From: Planktosalinus lacus
GTDB lineage: Bacteria > Bacteroidota > Bacteroidia > Flavobacteriales > Flavobacteriaceae
Direction of reading: 5' to 3'
NCBI RefSeq assembly: GCF_014640155.1
Contig: NZ_BMGK01000003.1
Location: forward strand, 62,001 to 126,000
Length of the DNA stretch: 64,000 nucleotides
Shown here: positions 25,554 to 33,492 of the stretch, piece after piece
How positions within the stretch are numbered: position 1 is the first letter of the stretch
Layout: each line of letters starts with the position of its first letter
Made by a program: the position numbers and the translations under genes
The notes under the pieces: model-generated
Database searches by the model: none
Told to the model about the DNA's origin: nothing
The model's input: the letters and a program-made list of their open reading frames with translations, nothing else

Positions 25554-25649
25554 TCCTTAACTTTTTTTAGGACAATTTTATAAGGACTTTATTACAGTTT
25601 ATCTCTCTTTCACAGTATATTATTGCTTTAACAATCAAAACTTAAGACT

Positions 25650-26258
25650 ATGAAAGATGTAAAACTTGCTATTATTTATTACAGTTCAACCGGAACCAAT
25701 TACAAACTTGCCCAAACTGCCGAAAAAGCAGCCAAAGAAACCGGTGCAACAGTAAAACTTCTGCGGGTAGCCGAAACCGCGCCTCAGGAAGCCATCACTC
25801 AAAATGAAAAATGGGAAAAGCATCACAATGCAACAAAAGATGCACCCACCGTTTCGCTCGATGATCTGGAATGGGCAGACGCCATTATTTTCAGCGTACC
25901 CACACGTTATGGTAATATGCCCTCACAGTTGGGGAGCTTTATCGATACCACCGGCGGTTTGTGGGCCAACGGCAAACTGGCCAACAAAGTAGTAAGCGCT
26001 ATGACCAGTGCCGCAAACCCTCACGGCGGACAAGAAACCACGTTGCTTTCCATTTACAAAACCATGTGTCACTGGGGAGCAATTGTTGCTGCACCGGGCT
26101 ATACTGATAAAATACAGTTTGAAGCTGCAGGAAACCCATATGGAGTGAGTGTTTCTGATGGGCCTGAAAATGTTACAGAGATCATTCAAAAAGCAGTAGC
26201 ACATCAGACAAAACGCACTCTTAAGATTGCCTCTTCAGTAAAAAAAGGCTTACAATAA
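25650..26258 (+). CDS. wrbA: NAD(P)H:quinone oxidoreductase, WrbA family
   Basis: A 202-residue flavodoxin-fold protein. The FMN phosphate loop is YYSSTGTNYKLA near residue 10. The second flavin contact, PTRYGNMPSQLGSFID, and the HGGQETTLLSIY segment are WrbA-specific. It catalyses two-electron quinone reduction, a role in oxidative stress defence. No partner gene is evident; a small lipoprotein gene follows 35 bases later. Confidence 0.92.
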   Translation: MKDVKLAIIYYSSTGTNYKLAQTAEKAAKETGATVKLLRVAETAPQEAITQNEKWEKHHNATKDAPTVSLDDLEWADAIIFSVPTRYGNMPSQLGSFIDTTGGLWANGKLANKVVSAMTSAANPHGGQETTLLSIYKTMCHWGAIVAAPGYTDKIQFEAAGNPYGVSVSDGPENVTEIIQKAVAHQTKRTLKIASSVKKGLQ

Positions 26259-26293
26259 ACTAGAGTTGAAGCATCAACAAGAAGAAAAATATC

Positions 26294-26722
26294 ATGAAAA
26301 ATTATTTCTATTTACTTTTTGCACTACTAATGATGAGCTGTAGCTCAGATGATGATACTGCTCAAAATCAATTCCAGAACATTGAAACCGATTTACAAGA
26401 AGGTTCCTGGGAAATTAGCACCTATACCAATGCCGGTGAAAATGAAACCTTCGTGTTTGAAAGCTATGTCTTTGATTTTATTGACGGCACTGTCATTGCC
26501 AGCACTGATCTTTTTTCAGCCACGGGAAGCTGGGACTATTTGGGCTCTGATGAAAATGGATCTACTGAAATATTTCAGATAAACTTTACTGGAAGTAATC
26601 CTGAAGAACCATTCGACCGCCTGACTGAAAACTGGGAAATCGTTGCTGCATCATCGATATCCATTCAGTTGGTGTATGAAACAGTTGATGTAAACAAATC
26701 CCTTACGTTTACAAAAATGTAA
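26294..26722 (+). CDS. Small lipoprotein, unknown function
   Basis: A 142-residue protein with a lipoprotein signal peptide and lipobox (FALLMMSC, Cys17) followed by SSDDD, the acidic +2 region common to exported flavobacterial lipoproteins. The mature part is beta-rich, with Trp in a GSWEISTY segment like lipocalin-type flavobacterial proteins. No domain can be named with confidence. It follows wrbA closely and may be co-transcribed. Confidence 0.7.
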   Translation: MKNYFYLLFALLMMSCSSDDDTAQNQFQNIETDLQEGSWEISTYTNAGENETFVFESYVFDFIDGTVIASTDLFSATGSWDYLGSDENGSTEIFQINFTGSNPEEPFDRLTENWEIVAASSISIQLVYETVDVNKSLTFTKM

Positions 26723-26882
26723 ATGAAACATCAAGCCCAGACCGTTTTTTTTTTGTATAATTCTAGTAATTGTCGGAATGGGTTTTTTAATAGAACATTT
26801 ACACTTTATAACACGGCCTTAACTAAGTTAGGTAGCTTTAAGGTATACATTTACAGAGCCTAACAATAAAAACATGGGGATT

Positions 26883-27431
26883 ATGAAAAAGACAAAATTG
26901 ATTTTAGTAACAATGCTATTTATGAGCATGATTGTTTTTGCACAAAAGAGTGATAAAGACAAGGAAATAATCAGCGATGCTGAAACAGTAAAAGTGGAAT
27001 TCATCGCCTTGGACAGAGGTCTTGAAAGCCAGTTTGACAATGCAACTGCATATGTAATCTTCCCAAATGTAGGGAAAGGAGCTGTAGTTGTAGGAGCCGC
27101 TTCCGGTCACGGAGCAGTATACAAAAACGGTAAACTGGTAGGTATGGCCAGTATGAAGCAGCTTGATGTAGGTGCCCAGATAGGTGGTAAAGCATACAGT
27201 GAGGTGATTTTTTTCAACAGTGAAGAAGCTTTTAAGAAGCTTAAAAATAATGAACTGGAGTTAACCTCACAGGTAGCTGCCATTGCAGTTGAAGAAGGAA
27301 CATCAATGAATACAAAATTTACTGACGGATTGGCTGTATTTGTGAAACCCAAAGCTGGTTTAATGGCCGAAGTTTCCGTGGGTGGCCAAAAGTTTGAATT
27401 CCGTCCATTAGATAGGTATAAAAATAAATAA
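26883..27431 (+). CDS. Lipid-binding SYLF domain protein (YSC84-like)
   Basis: About 182 residues. The signal peptide MKKTKLILVTMLFMSMIVFA is followed by a SYLF/YSC84 domain: AYVIFPNVGKGAVVVGAASGHGAVYKNGKLVGMASM, later AGLMAEVSVGGQKFEF. SYLF domains bind phospholipids, and in bacteria they are exported. An upstream ATG at 26874 would add three residues before the signal peptide; 26883 is preferred. A strong terminator follows. Confidence 0.9.
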   Translation: MKKTKLILVTMLFMSMIVFAQKSDKDKEIISDAETVKVEFIALDRGLESQFDNATAYVIFPNVGKGAVVVGAASGHGAVYKNGKLVGMASMKQLDVGAQIGGKAYSEVIFFNSEEAFKKLKNNELELTSQVAAIAVEEGTSMNTKFTDGLAVFVKPKAGLMAEVSVGGQKFEFRPLDRYKNK

Positions 27432-27456
27432 TCTATAAGTCTGGATTATTTAATTG

Positions 27457-27513
27457 AAAACACCGCTATTAATTCAATCAAAAGATTGGAGAAATAGCGG
27501 TGTTTTTTTTTTT
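27457..27513. terminator. Bidirectional terminator between the SYLF and DEAD-box genes
   Basis: 14-bp perfect stem AAAACACCGCTATT / AATAGCGGTGTTTT (27457-27470 with 27493-27506), followed by a T-run on the plus strand. It sits between two convergent genes. Confidence 0.85.
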
Positions 27514-27527
27514 AGCAAATTGGTTTT

Positions 27528-28748
27528 TTACCTTCTTCTTGAACTGTTGCGTTGTCCGGATCCTCTTGAGGAACGTTGCTGACGCTGTGGGGTTTTTTCC
27601 ACGTGGTGGTTGACCAAAGGAAAATTGTCATTCTCCAATACAGGAATAGGTTTTCCAATCAGTTTTTGAATATCTTTTAAATAGGCTTTCTCCTCAGCAT
27701 CACAGAAAGCGATAGCAATCCCATCAGCACCGGCCCTTCCGGTTCTCCCGATGCGATGAACATAAGACTCAGCAATGTTGGGCAATTCATAGTTGATTAC
27801 GTGTGTCAGGTCATCGATATCGATTCCCCTTGCGGCAATATCAGTTGCAACAAGCACCCGTGTTTCTTTTGATTTGAAACTGCTCAGCGCACGTTGGCGG
27901 GCGTTCTGTGATTTGTTACCGTGAATGGCCTGTGATTTAATACCGGCTTTTACAAGGTCTTTTACCACTTTATCGGCACCGTGTTTAGTGCGTGTAAAGA
28001 CCAGTGCCCTGTCAATATTTTTATCTGAAAGCACTTCTTTTAAGAGATGCTTTTTGTTTTCTTTATCCACAAAATACACCGCCTGATTGATGGTGTTTGC
28101 AGTGCTGGAAACCGGTGTTACTTCCACTTTGGAAGGATTGACCAATATGGTATTTGCGAGTTTTACTATGGGGTCGGGCATGGTAGCTGAAAAGAATAAG
28201 GATTGCCTTTTCTGGGGAATCTTGGCGATTATTTTCTTAACATCGTTTAAGAAACCCATATCGAGCATACGGTCGGCTTCGTCCAACACGAAAAACTGCA
28301 GTTGGTTGAGATGTACAAATTTCTGACTGATTAAATCCAGCAAACGACCCGGTGTGGCAATTAAAACATCAATGCCCAATCGTAATGATTTCACCTGACT
28401 GTTTTGACTCACACCGCCAAAAATCACTTCATATTTTAGATTGGTGTTGGCACCATAGTTTTCAAAACTTTCGGCAATTTGTATGGCGAGTTCTCGTGTG
28501 GGGGTTAAGATCAAACTTCTGATGGGACGCTTTCCGTTATGATGTGTACGGTCCTGACTCATCAGTTGAATGATGGGAATGGCAAAGGCGGCGGTTTTTC
28601 CGGTTCCGGTTTGGGCGCAACCCAAAACATCTTTTCCTTCAAGTGCGAGTGGGATGGTTTGTGCTTGTATGGGTGTGGGGGTTGTGTATCCTTCCGTTTT
28701 TAAAGCCTCAAGGATAGGGGCTATCAAATTTAAATTTTCAAATGTCAT
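27528..28748 (-). CDS. rhlE: DEAD-box RNA helicase, RhlE-like
   Basis: A 406-residue helicase. Q motif TPTPIQAQTIP, motif I AQTGTGKT, Ib TPGR, motif II DEAD in VLDEADRML, motif III SAT, motif V ARGIDID and motif VI HRIGRTGRAG are all present. It ends in a short basic, Arg/Ser/Gln-rich tail that probably binds RNA, as in RhlE/CsdA-type proteins. Roles in the family are ribosome assembly and RNA decay at low temperature. The 5' untranslated region holds a small inverted repeat. Confidence 0.93.
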   Translation of the reverse strand: MTFENLNLIAPILEALKTEGYTTPTPIQAQTIPLALEGKDVLGCAQTGTGKTAAFAIPIIQLMSQDRTHHNGKRPIRSLILTPTRELAIQIAESFENYGANTNLKYEVIFGGVSQNSQVKSLRLGIDVLIATPGRLLDLISQKFVHLNQLQFFVLDEADRMLDMGFLNDVKKIIAKIPQKRQSLFFSATMPDPIVKLANTILVNPSKVEVTPVSSTANTINQAVYFVDKENKKHLLKEVLSDKNIDRALVFTRTKHGADKVVKDLVKAGIKSQAIHGNKSQNARQRALSSFKSKETRVLVATDIAARGIDIDDLTHVINYELPNIAESYVHRIGRTGRAGADGIAIAFCDAEEKAYLKDIQKLIGKPIPVLENDNFPLVNHHVEKTPQRQQRSSRGSGQRNSSRRR

Positions 28749-29049
28749 TTTAATATAGTTTAAGACCGAATAAATTGTAAAAGGTTCACTGTCTCGGTCT
28801 TTGAGACAGGAATTCTTTTTTGTACTGCTTAAACTTTAAATGTAATTTGGAGGGTTATTTCCGAAACTTAGGAAAGAAAAAGAGTAGTGATATTTATTTT
28901 CGATTTTTTATATCGCTAATATCAGCGGCAAAGCTAAGCTATTTTTAGGAATACTCAGAATATTTTATTGATTTTTTAAAACCTGATGGTTTGAAATCAA
29001 AAGAATTGGATGAAAAATTTGCCGTACTTTTGCAGTTCAAATTCTTGCT
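28749..29049. other. Divergent intergenic region between the DEAD-box gene and era
   Basis: A gene-free stretch of about 300 bases. It holds an inverted repeat CTGTCTC-N7-GAGACAG (28789-28809), about 40 bases upstream of the helicase start, which could form a leader hairpin. The era promoter box lies near 29025. Nothing else stands out. Confidence 0.4.
29025..29032 (+). promoter_or_regulatory. Putative -7 box for era
   Basis: TACTTTTG fits TAnnTTTG, 18 bases before the era ATG at 29050. A weak TTG is found about 17 bases upstream of it. Confidence 0.5.
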
Positions 29050-29934
29050 ATGCAAAAACACAAAGCCGGTTTCGTTAACATTATAGGCAACCCCAATGTG
29101 GGAAAATCCACCTTGATGAATGCCTTTGTGGGTGAAAAACTGTCCATCATCACCAGCAAGGCACAAACGACAAGGCATCGTATTCTTGGCATCGTGAATG
29201 GCGATGATTTTCAGATGATTCTAAGCGACACTCCCGGAATTATCAAACCAGCTTATCAGCTGCAGGAATCGATGATGGGGTTTGTGAAATCTGCCTTTGA
29301 AGATGCAGATGTACTGATTTATATGGTGGAAATCGGCGAAAAGGAACTAAAAGATGAAGCTTTTTTTAATAAGATTGTCCATTCAAAAATTCCCGTTTTG
29401 TTGTTGATCAATAAAATTGACAAATCCAATCAGGAGCAACTGGAAGAGCAGGTGCAGCTCTGGGCCCAAAAAGTGCCCAATGCTGAAATATTTGCCATTT
29501 CGGCTCTGGAAGGTTTTCAGGTAAAGGAAGTGTTTGATAAAATAATTGAACTTTTACCTGAATCACCCCCTTTTTATCCCAAAGACCAGCTTACCGATAA
29601 ACCCGAACGCTTTTTTGTAAATGAAACCATCAGGGAAAAAATACTAATGCACTACAAAAAGGAAATTCCTTACAGTGTTGAGGTGGATACTGAAGAGTTT
29701 TTTGAAGAAGAAAACATCATCAGAATGCGGGCAGTCATTATGGTTGAACGTGACACCCAAAAAGGAATCATCATTGGTCACAAAGGCGAAGCTTTGAAAC
29801 GTGTGGGCGTTGAATCAAGAAAAGACCTGGAGAAATTCTTCGGTAAACAGGTGCATCTGGAACTGTATGTAAAAGTTAATAAAAACTGGCGTAGTGATGC
29901 AAGACAGTTGAGGAGGTTTGGATACGATTCTTAG
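29050..29934 (+). CDS. era: GTPase Era
   Basis: A 294-residue GTPase for 30S subunit (16S rRNA 3' end) maturation. G1 GNPNVGKST, G3 DTPG, G4 NKID and G5-like SAL are in the N-terminal domain. The C-terminal KH domain includes GIIIGHKGEALKRVGVESRKDLEKFFG. The length matches the family. der is two genes away, an arrangement often seen in Bacteroidota. Confidence 0.97.
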   Translation: MQKHKAGFVNIIGNPNVGKSTLMNAFVGEKLSIITSKAQTTRHRILGIVNGDDFQMILSDTPGIIKPAYQLQESMMGFVKSAFEDADVLIYMVEIGEKELKDEAFFNKIVHSKIPVLLLINKIDKSNQEQLEEQVQLWAQKVPNAEIFAISALEGFQVKEVFDKIIELLPESPPFYPKDQLTDKPERFFVNETIREKILMHYKKEIPYSVEVDTEEFFEEENIIRMRAVIMVERDTQKGIIIGHKGEALKRVGVESRKDLEKFFGKQVHLELYVKVNKNWRSDARQLRRFGYDS

Positions 29935-30111
29935 TAAATAGAGGTTATTGAGCAGAGCTTGTCTGCCGAAGCTAGGGTGAGTGTTTGAAAGCACCAAAAC
30001 CCAAGCGCTAAATTACACAAGTTAACAAATTTTCTTTGTGAATCTTTGGGACTTGATGCTTGAATTTTTGGAATTTTTCCCATTCAACCAATATGCCAAA
30101 TCCAACTCCTC

Positions 30112-30606
30112 TCATTTCAATAACTCTTCCATCACTTTCTCAAGCTCATAGGCTTGAGGCATTCCTTTTTTTCGGTTGCTTCTCGCTATAAAATAAAGAC
30201 TGAACCAGGCAATAACCATCAATAACATAATGAGTATATGAATTCCATAGGGCTGTCTCAATGACCAGTTGGAATAAGAAAATACGCCAAAAATGATGAA
30301 GATTCCTGCTACCACAAAATGTAAAAACATAAACAAGGTCCATAGTGCAGGTTCAGGTCCAAACAACCCTTTTACTTTGGTAGTTCCATCTTCAAGAGGT
30401 TCAAATTCTATATGAAGATGAGGGGAGTAATACTTTTTATTTTCTGACCCAATCGAAATCCATAAATGCTCATCAAGTTGTTTTAAGACAAAATGAGGGT
30501 TTAGCTTTTCGCTTAACGAAATAACCCGCTTCGTGATTGCTTCCATTGATTTATGTGTTATGCGTTCAAAACGCGGCCTGAGTTGAATTTGATTTTCGAT
30601 TTCCAT
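30112..30606 (-). CDS. Hypothetical membrane protein
   Basis: A 164-residue protein. The soluble N-terminal half (about 1-75) contains a beta-rich segment HLHIEFEPLEDGTTKVKGLFGP. Two membrane helices follow, at about residues 82-105 (TLFMFLHFVVAGIFIIFGVF) and 115-138 (IHILIMLLMVIAWFSLYFIA), and then a short basic tail. No domain was recognised. It lies between era and der on the opposite strand. Confidence 0.7.
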   Translation of the reverse strand: MEIENQIQLRPRFERITHKSMEAITKRVISLSEKLNPHFVLKQLDEHLWISIGSENKKYYSPHLHIEFEPLEDGTTKVKGLFGPEPALWTLFMFLHFVVAGIFIIFGVFSYSNWSLRQPYGIHILIMLLMVIAWFSLYFIARSNRKKGMPQAYELEKVMEELLK

Positions 30607-30666
30607 AACACTTTATATAGAAGCGCCTAAAATAGCAACTTGATGTAAAACTAACAACAAAACACG

Positions 30667-30674
30667 TACCTTTG
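30667..30674 (+). promoter_or_regulatory. Putative -7 box for der
   Basis: TACCTTTG matches TAnnTTTG, 19 bases before the der ATG. A TTG at 30640 is slightly further upstream than ideal. Confidence 0.5.
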
Positions 30675-30693
30675 CAAAAAATTAAATTCAAGG

Positions 30694-31998
30694 ATGTCTG
30701 CAATTGTAGCCGTGGTCGGAAGACCCAATGTTGGTAAATCAACTTTTTTTAACAGAATGATCAAGCGTCGTGAAGCGATTGTTGATGCTGTGAGTGGAGT
30801 GACCCGTGACAGAAATTACGGAAAAAGTGACTGGAACGGCAAAGAGTTTTCTCTCATTGATACCGGTGGTTATGTAAAAGGCAGTGAAGATGTATTTGAA
30901 GCTGAAATTGACAAACAGGTGGAGCTTGCCATTGATGAAGCAGATGCCATTATTTTTATGGTGGATGTTGAGGCCGGTGTGACAGGAATGGATGAAGTTG
31001 TCGCCAAACTTTTACACCGCACCAGTAAGCCGGTATTTCTTGCCGTCAATAAAGTGGATAATGCAAAAAGAGCCGGTGATGCTGCTGAATTTTATTCCTT
31101 AGGGTTTGAAAAGATTTATACTATTGCAAGCATCAACGGAAGCGGAACCGGAGAACTTTTAGATGATTTGGTTGAGACCTTACCTGAAAAAGAACTAAAA
31201 GAGGAAGACGAGCTTCCACGTTTCGCTATTGTGGGTAGACCCAATGCCGGAAAATCATCTTTCATCAATGCTTTGATAGGTGAAGAACGATATATTGTTA
31301 CCGATGTGGCAGGAACAACAAGAGATGCAATTGATACCAAGTACAACAGGTTTGGTTTTGAATTTAACCTGGTCGATACCGCCGGAATCAGAAGAAAATC
31401 AAAAGTAAAAGAAGATCTGGAGTTTTATTCAGTGATGCGCAGTGTTCGTGCTTTGGAACATTGTGACGTAGCCGTGTTAGTAATTGATGCAACAAGAGGT
31501 TTTGAAGGACAAGATCAAAATATATTTTGGTTGGCCCAACGTAACAATAAAGGAATTGTCATATTGGTCAATAAATGGGACCTTGTAGAAAAAGATACCC
31601 ATACCACCAAAACCTTTGAAAAAATGATCAGGGAGCGTTGTGAACCTTTTACAGACGTGCCCATTGTTTTTATTTCTGCACTAACTAAGCAACGCATTTT
31701 TAAAGCAATTGAAACTGCAGTTGAGGTGTATGAAAACAGAAGCAGACGCATTCCCACGAGTAAATTTAATGATGTCATGCTCGAAATCATTAATCACACT
31801 CCACCACCGGCTTATAAAGGGAAGTATGTGAAAATAAAATACTGCACACAGCTACCCACTCCACATCCAACATTTGCTTTTTTCTGTAATTTACCTCAAT
31901 ACATTAAAGATCCATACAAGCGATTTATAGAAAACAAATTGAGAGATAAATTTGATTTTCATGGGGTACCTATTACTATTTATTTTAGAAAAAAATAA
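30694..31998 (+). CDS. der: GTPase Der (EngA)
   Basis: A 434-residue tandem GTPase required for 50S ribosome assembly. The first G domain has [13 protein letters not shown] and NKVD. The second has [13 protein letters not shown] and NKWD. The C-terminal KH-like domain ends in [12 protein letters not shown], the usual Der ending. Full length. It is followed by a convergent gene 31 bases away. Confidence 0.97.
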   Translation: MSAIVAVVGRPNVGKSTFFNRMIKRREAIVDAVSGVTRDRNYGKSDWNGKEFSLIDTGGYVKGSEDVFEAEIDKQVELAIDEADAIIFMVDVEAGVTGMDEVVAKLLHRTSKPVFLAVNKVDNAKRAGDAAEFYSLGFEKIYTIASINGSGTGELLDDLVETLPEKELKEEDELPRFAIVGRPNAGKSSFINALIGEERYIVTDVAGTTRDAIDTKYNRFGFEFNLVDTAGIRRKSKVKEDLEFYSVMRSVRALEHCDVAVLVIDATRGFEGQDQNIFWLAQRNNKGIVILVNKWDLVEKDTHTTKTFEKMIRERCEPFTDVPIVFISALTKQRIFKAIETAVEVYENRSRRIPTSKFNDVMLEIINHTPPPAYKGKYVKIKYCTQLPTPHPTFAFFCNLPQYIKDPYKRFIENKLRDKFDFHGVPITIYFRKK

Positions 31999-32029
31999 TC
32001 ATTTTAACCCTGAATCTTTTTTATAATGA

Positions 32030-33184
32030 TTAGTTGCTATCATTTATAAATTCAAGCTCACTACCTTCAATTTCCTTTTGTTGGTTGCCACCGAACTTAT
32101 ATGCAACACTAAAGTTAATTAGATAGTCTGCAAAAGCGGCATCACCTATTCTGAATTCTCCGGTTTGCTGTGTAATGAGTTTATCTGCATAACTTTGGAT
32201 TCTATTTCTATAAATAGCTATTGGAACTGTTAAGTTAAAAATGAAATTGTTTTTAGCGAAATTTAATCCGGGTTCTAAAGAAACTGCATACCCGGGTCTG
32301 CGATAACCTTCACTTCCACCAATAAGGTCACTGGATGGAACTCCTTCCAGCCTACCTCCAAAGTAAATACCCAAACCTTTTAAATTTGATATATATGTAA
32401 CTCCTAAAAGAGCAGCAAATTGATCGGGACTTGAAAATTCAGAATTACCATTCCTGGTTAAAACACCATTGGTTTCTGTGACATTTAGCATATAGTATAG
32501 AAAAGTGCTCATCACAAAGTGATCACTAACAAAATGATTTCCTTGAAAGTCAACTGTGATTCCAAACCCTCCATCACCGGGTTGAATTGATTGATCAACA
32601 ACAGCTTCTCGGGTTTCATCTCTGTCTGGTCCTTGGTTGTAAAAAGTATCGGTATAATCATGTTTTCCGGTAGGTAACTTGAAGCCTAGGCCTACGGCGT
32701 AGTTGTAAGAATGGTTTTCAATGGGATCAAAAAGCCAGTAACCGGCGCCAACACGAATGTCTGCAAGTCCATAAGCAGTTGTGTAATGCCTTTCTCCAAG
32801 TCCGTTTGGAGGATTTCCGCCGTGTTCATACATTGATGAACGGTCAAAATGAACAAAAGGAAGAGTTGCAGTAGCATACAGTCGATTGGTGATACCATAA
32901 GTAACATTAAAATCTAAAAGATTTGAATAGTTAATTACCTCGGTACCTTGCTCCACGCGATGGGGTTCTTCATGGTCACCTCTAAAGTGTCTGAAAGACT
33001 TAAAATGTCTGTAATTGATTCCGGCTAAAACTTCTCCTTTACTTAAGTTAAAAACATTTCCGAAACCAGTGCTGCAACTGGAACCTCCACGAATGGCAAC
33101 ACAGCCTTGCGCTAATATTTCTGTAGAGAAACAGAAAATCAAGCCAAGGGTCAATAGGCTTACTTTAAAATAGTTAAAATACAT
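32030..33184 (-). CDS. Outer-membrane beta-barrel protein (transporter-like), exported
   Basis: A 384-residue protein. A signal peptide (about residues 1-25, ending ILAQ) precedes a mature chain of alternating amphipathic strands with aromatic girdles, such as YGITNRLYATATLPFVH, GYWLFDP and LINFSVAYKF. It has two cysteines near the N-terminus (QGCVAIRGGSSCSTGF). It resembles the Phenol_MetA_deg/transporter family of outer-membrane barrels. The substrate is unknown. It is monocistronic. Confidence 0.68.
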   Translation of the reverse strand: MYFNYFKVSLLTLGLIFCFSTEILAQGCVAIRGGSSCSTGFGNVFNLSKGEVLAGINYRHFKSFRHFRGDHEEPHRVEQGTEVINYSNLLDFNVTYGITNRLYATATLPFVHFDRSSMYEHGGNPPNGLGERHYTTAYGLADIRVGAGYWLFDPIENHSYNYAVGLGFKLPTGKHDYTDTFYNQGPDRDETREAVVDQSIQPGDGGFGITVDFQGNHFVSDHFVMSTFLYYMLNVTETNGVLTRNGNSEFSSPDQFAALLGVTYISNLKGLGIYFGGRLEGVPSSDLIGGSEGYRRPGYAVSLEPGLNFAKNNFIFNLTVPIAIYRNRIQSYADKLITQQTGEFRIGDAAFADYLINFSVAYKFGGNQQKEIEGSELEFINDSN

Positions 33185-33492
33185 ATAAATTGGTTTGGTT
33201 GGTTTTCAAATGTAGTAATATTTAGAAAATAAATTAATATGTCTAAATAAATTATCAAAAAGAATAGTATATATCTACATATAAGGTCTTTCTGTTGATG
33301 AATATTAAAATAAGAATCAAGCAATATGCTTCACTTTTTTTTAGGAATATGTTGGTAAAGTATCATTGGTTAAGTCATTTGTGTACTACGTAATTACACG
33401 TATTTTTCAATTGAAATGTATTTCTATCGATAAATTAAACTATTTTTAAAGTTTGATTTAAAAAATTGATATTGGTTAATTGCATACAATTT
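33185..33492. other. Divergent intergenic region
   Basis: About 310 A+T-rich bases between two outer-membrane protein genes. I see no RNA gene, repeat or confident promoter motif in it. Confidence 0.4.

Noticed and set aside
29935-30111. Possible small RNA between era and the next gene
   Set aside because: There is a weak GC-containing segment but no clear fold with a terminator, and no promoter motif.
31997-32031. Weak hairpin TAATCATT/AATGATTA between der and the convergent gene
   Set aside because: A+T-only stem with a long loop, too weak to call a terminator with confidence.
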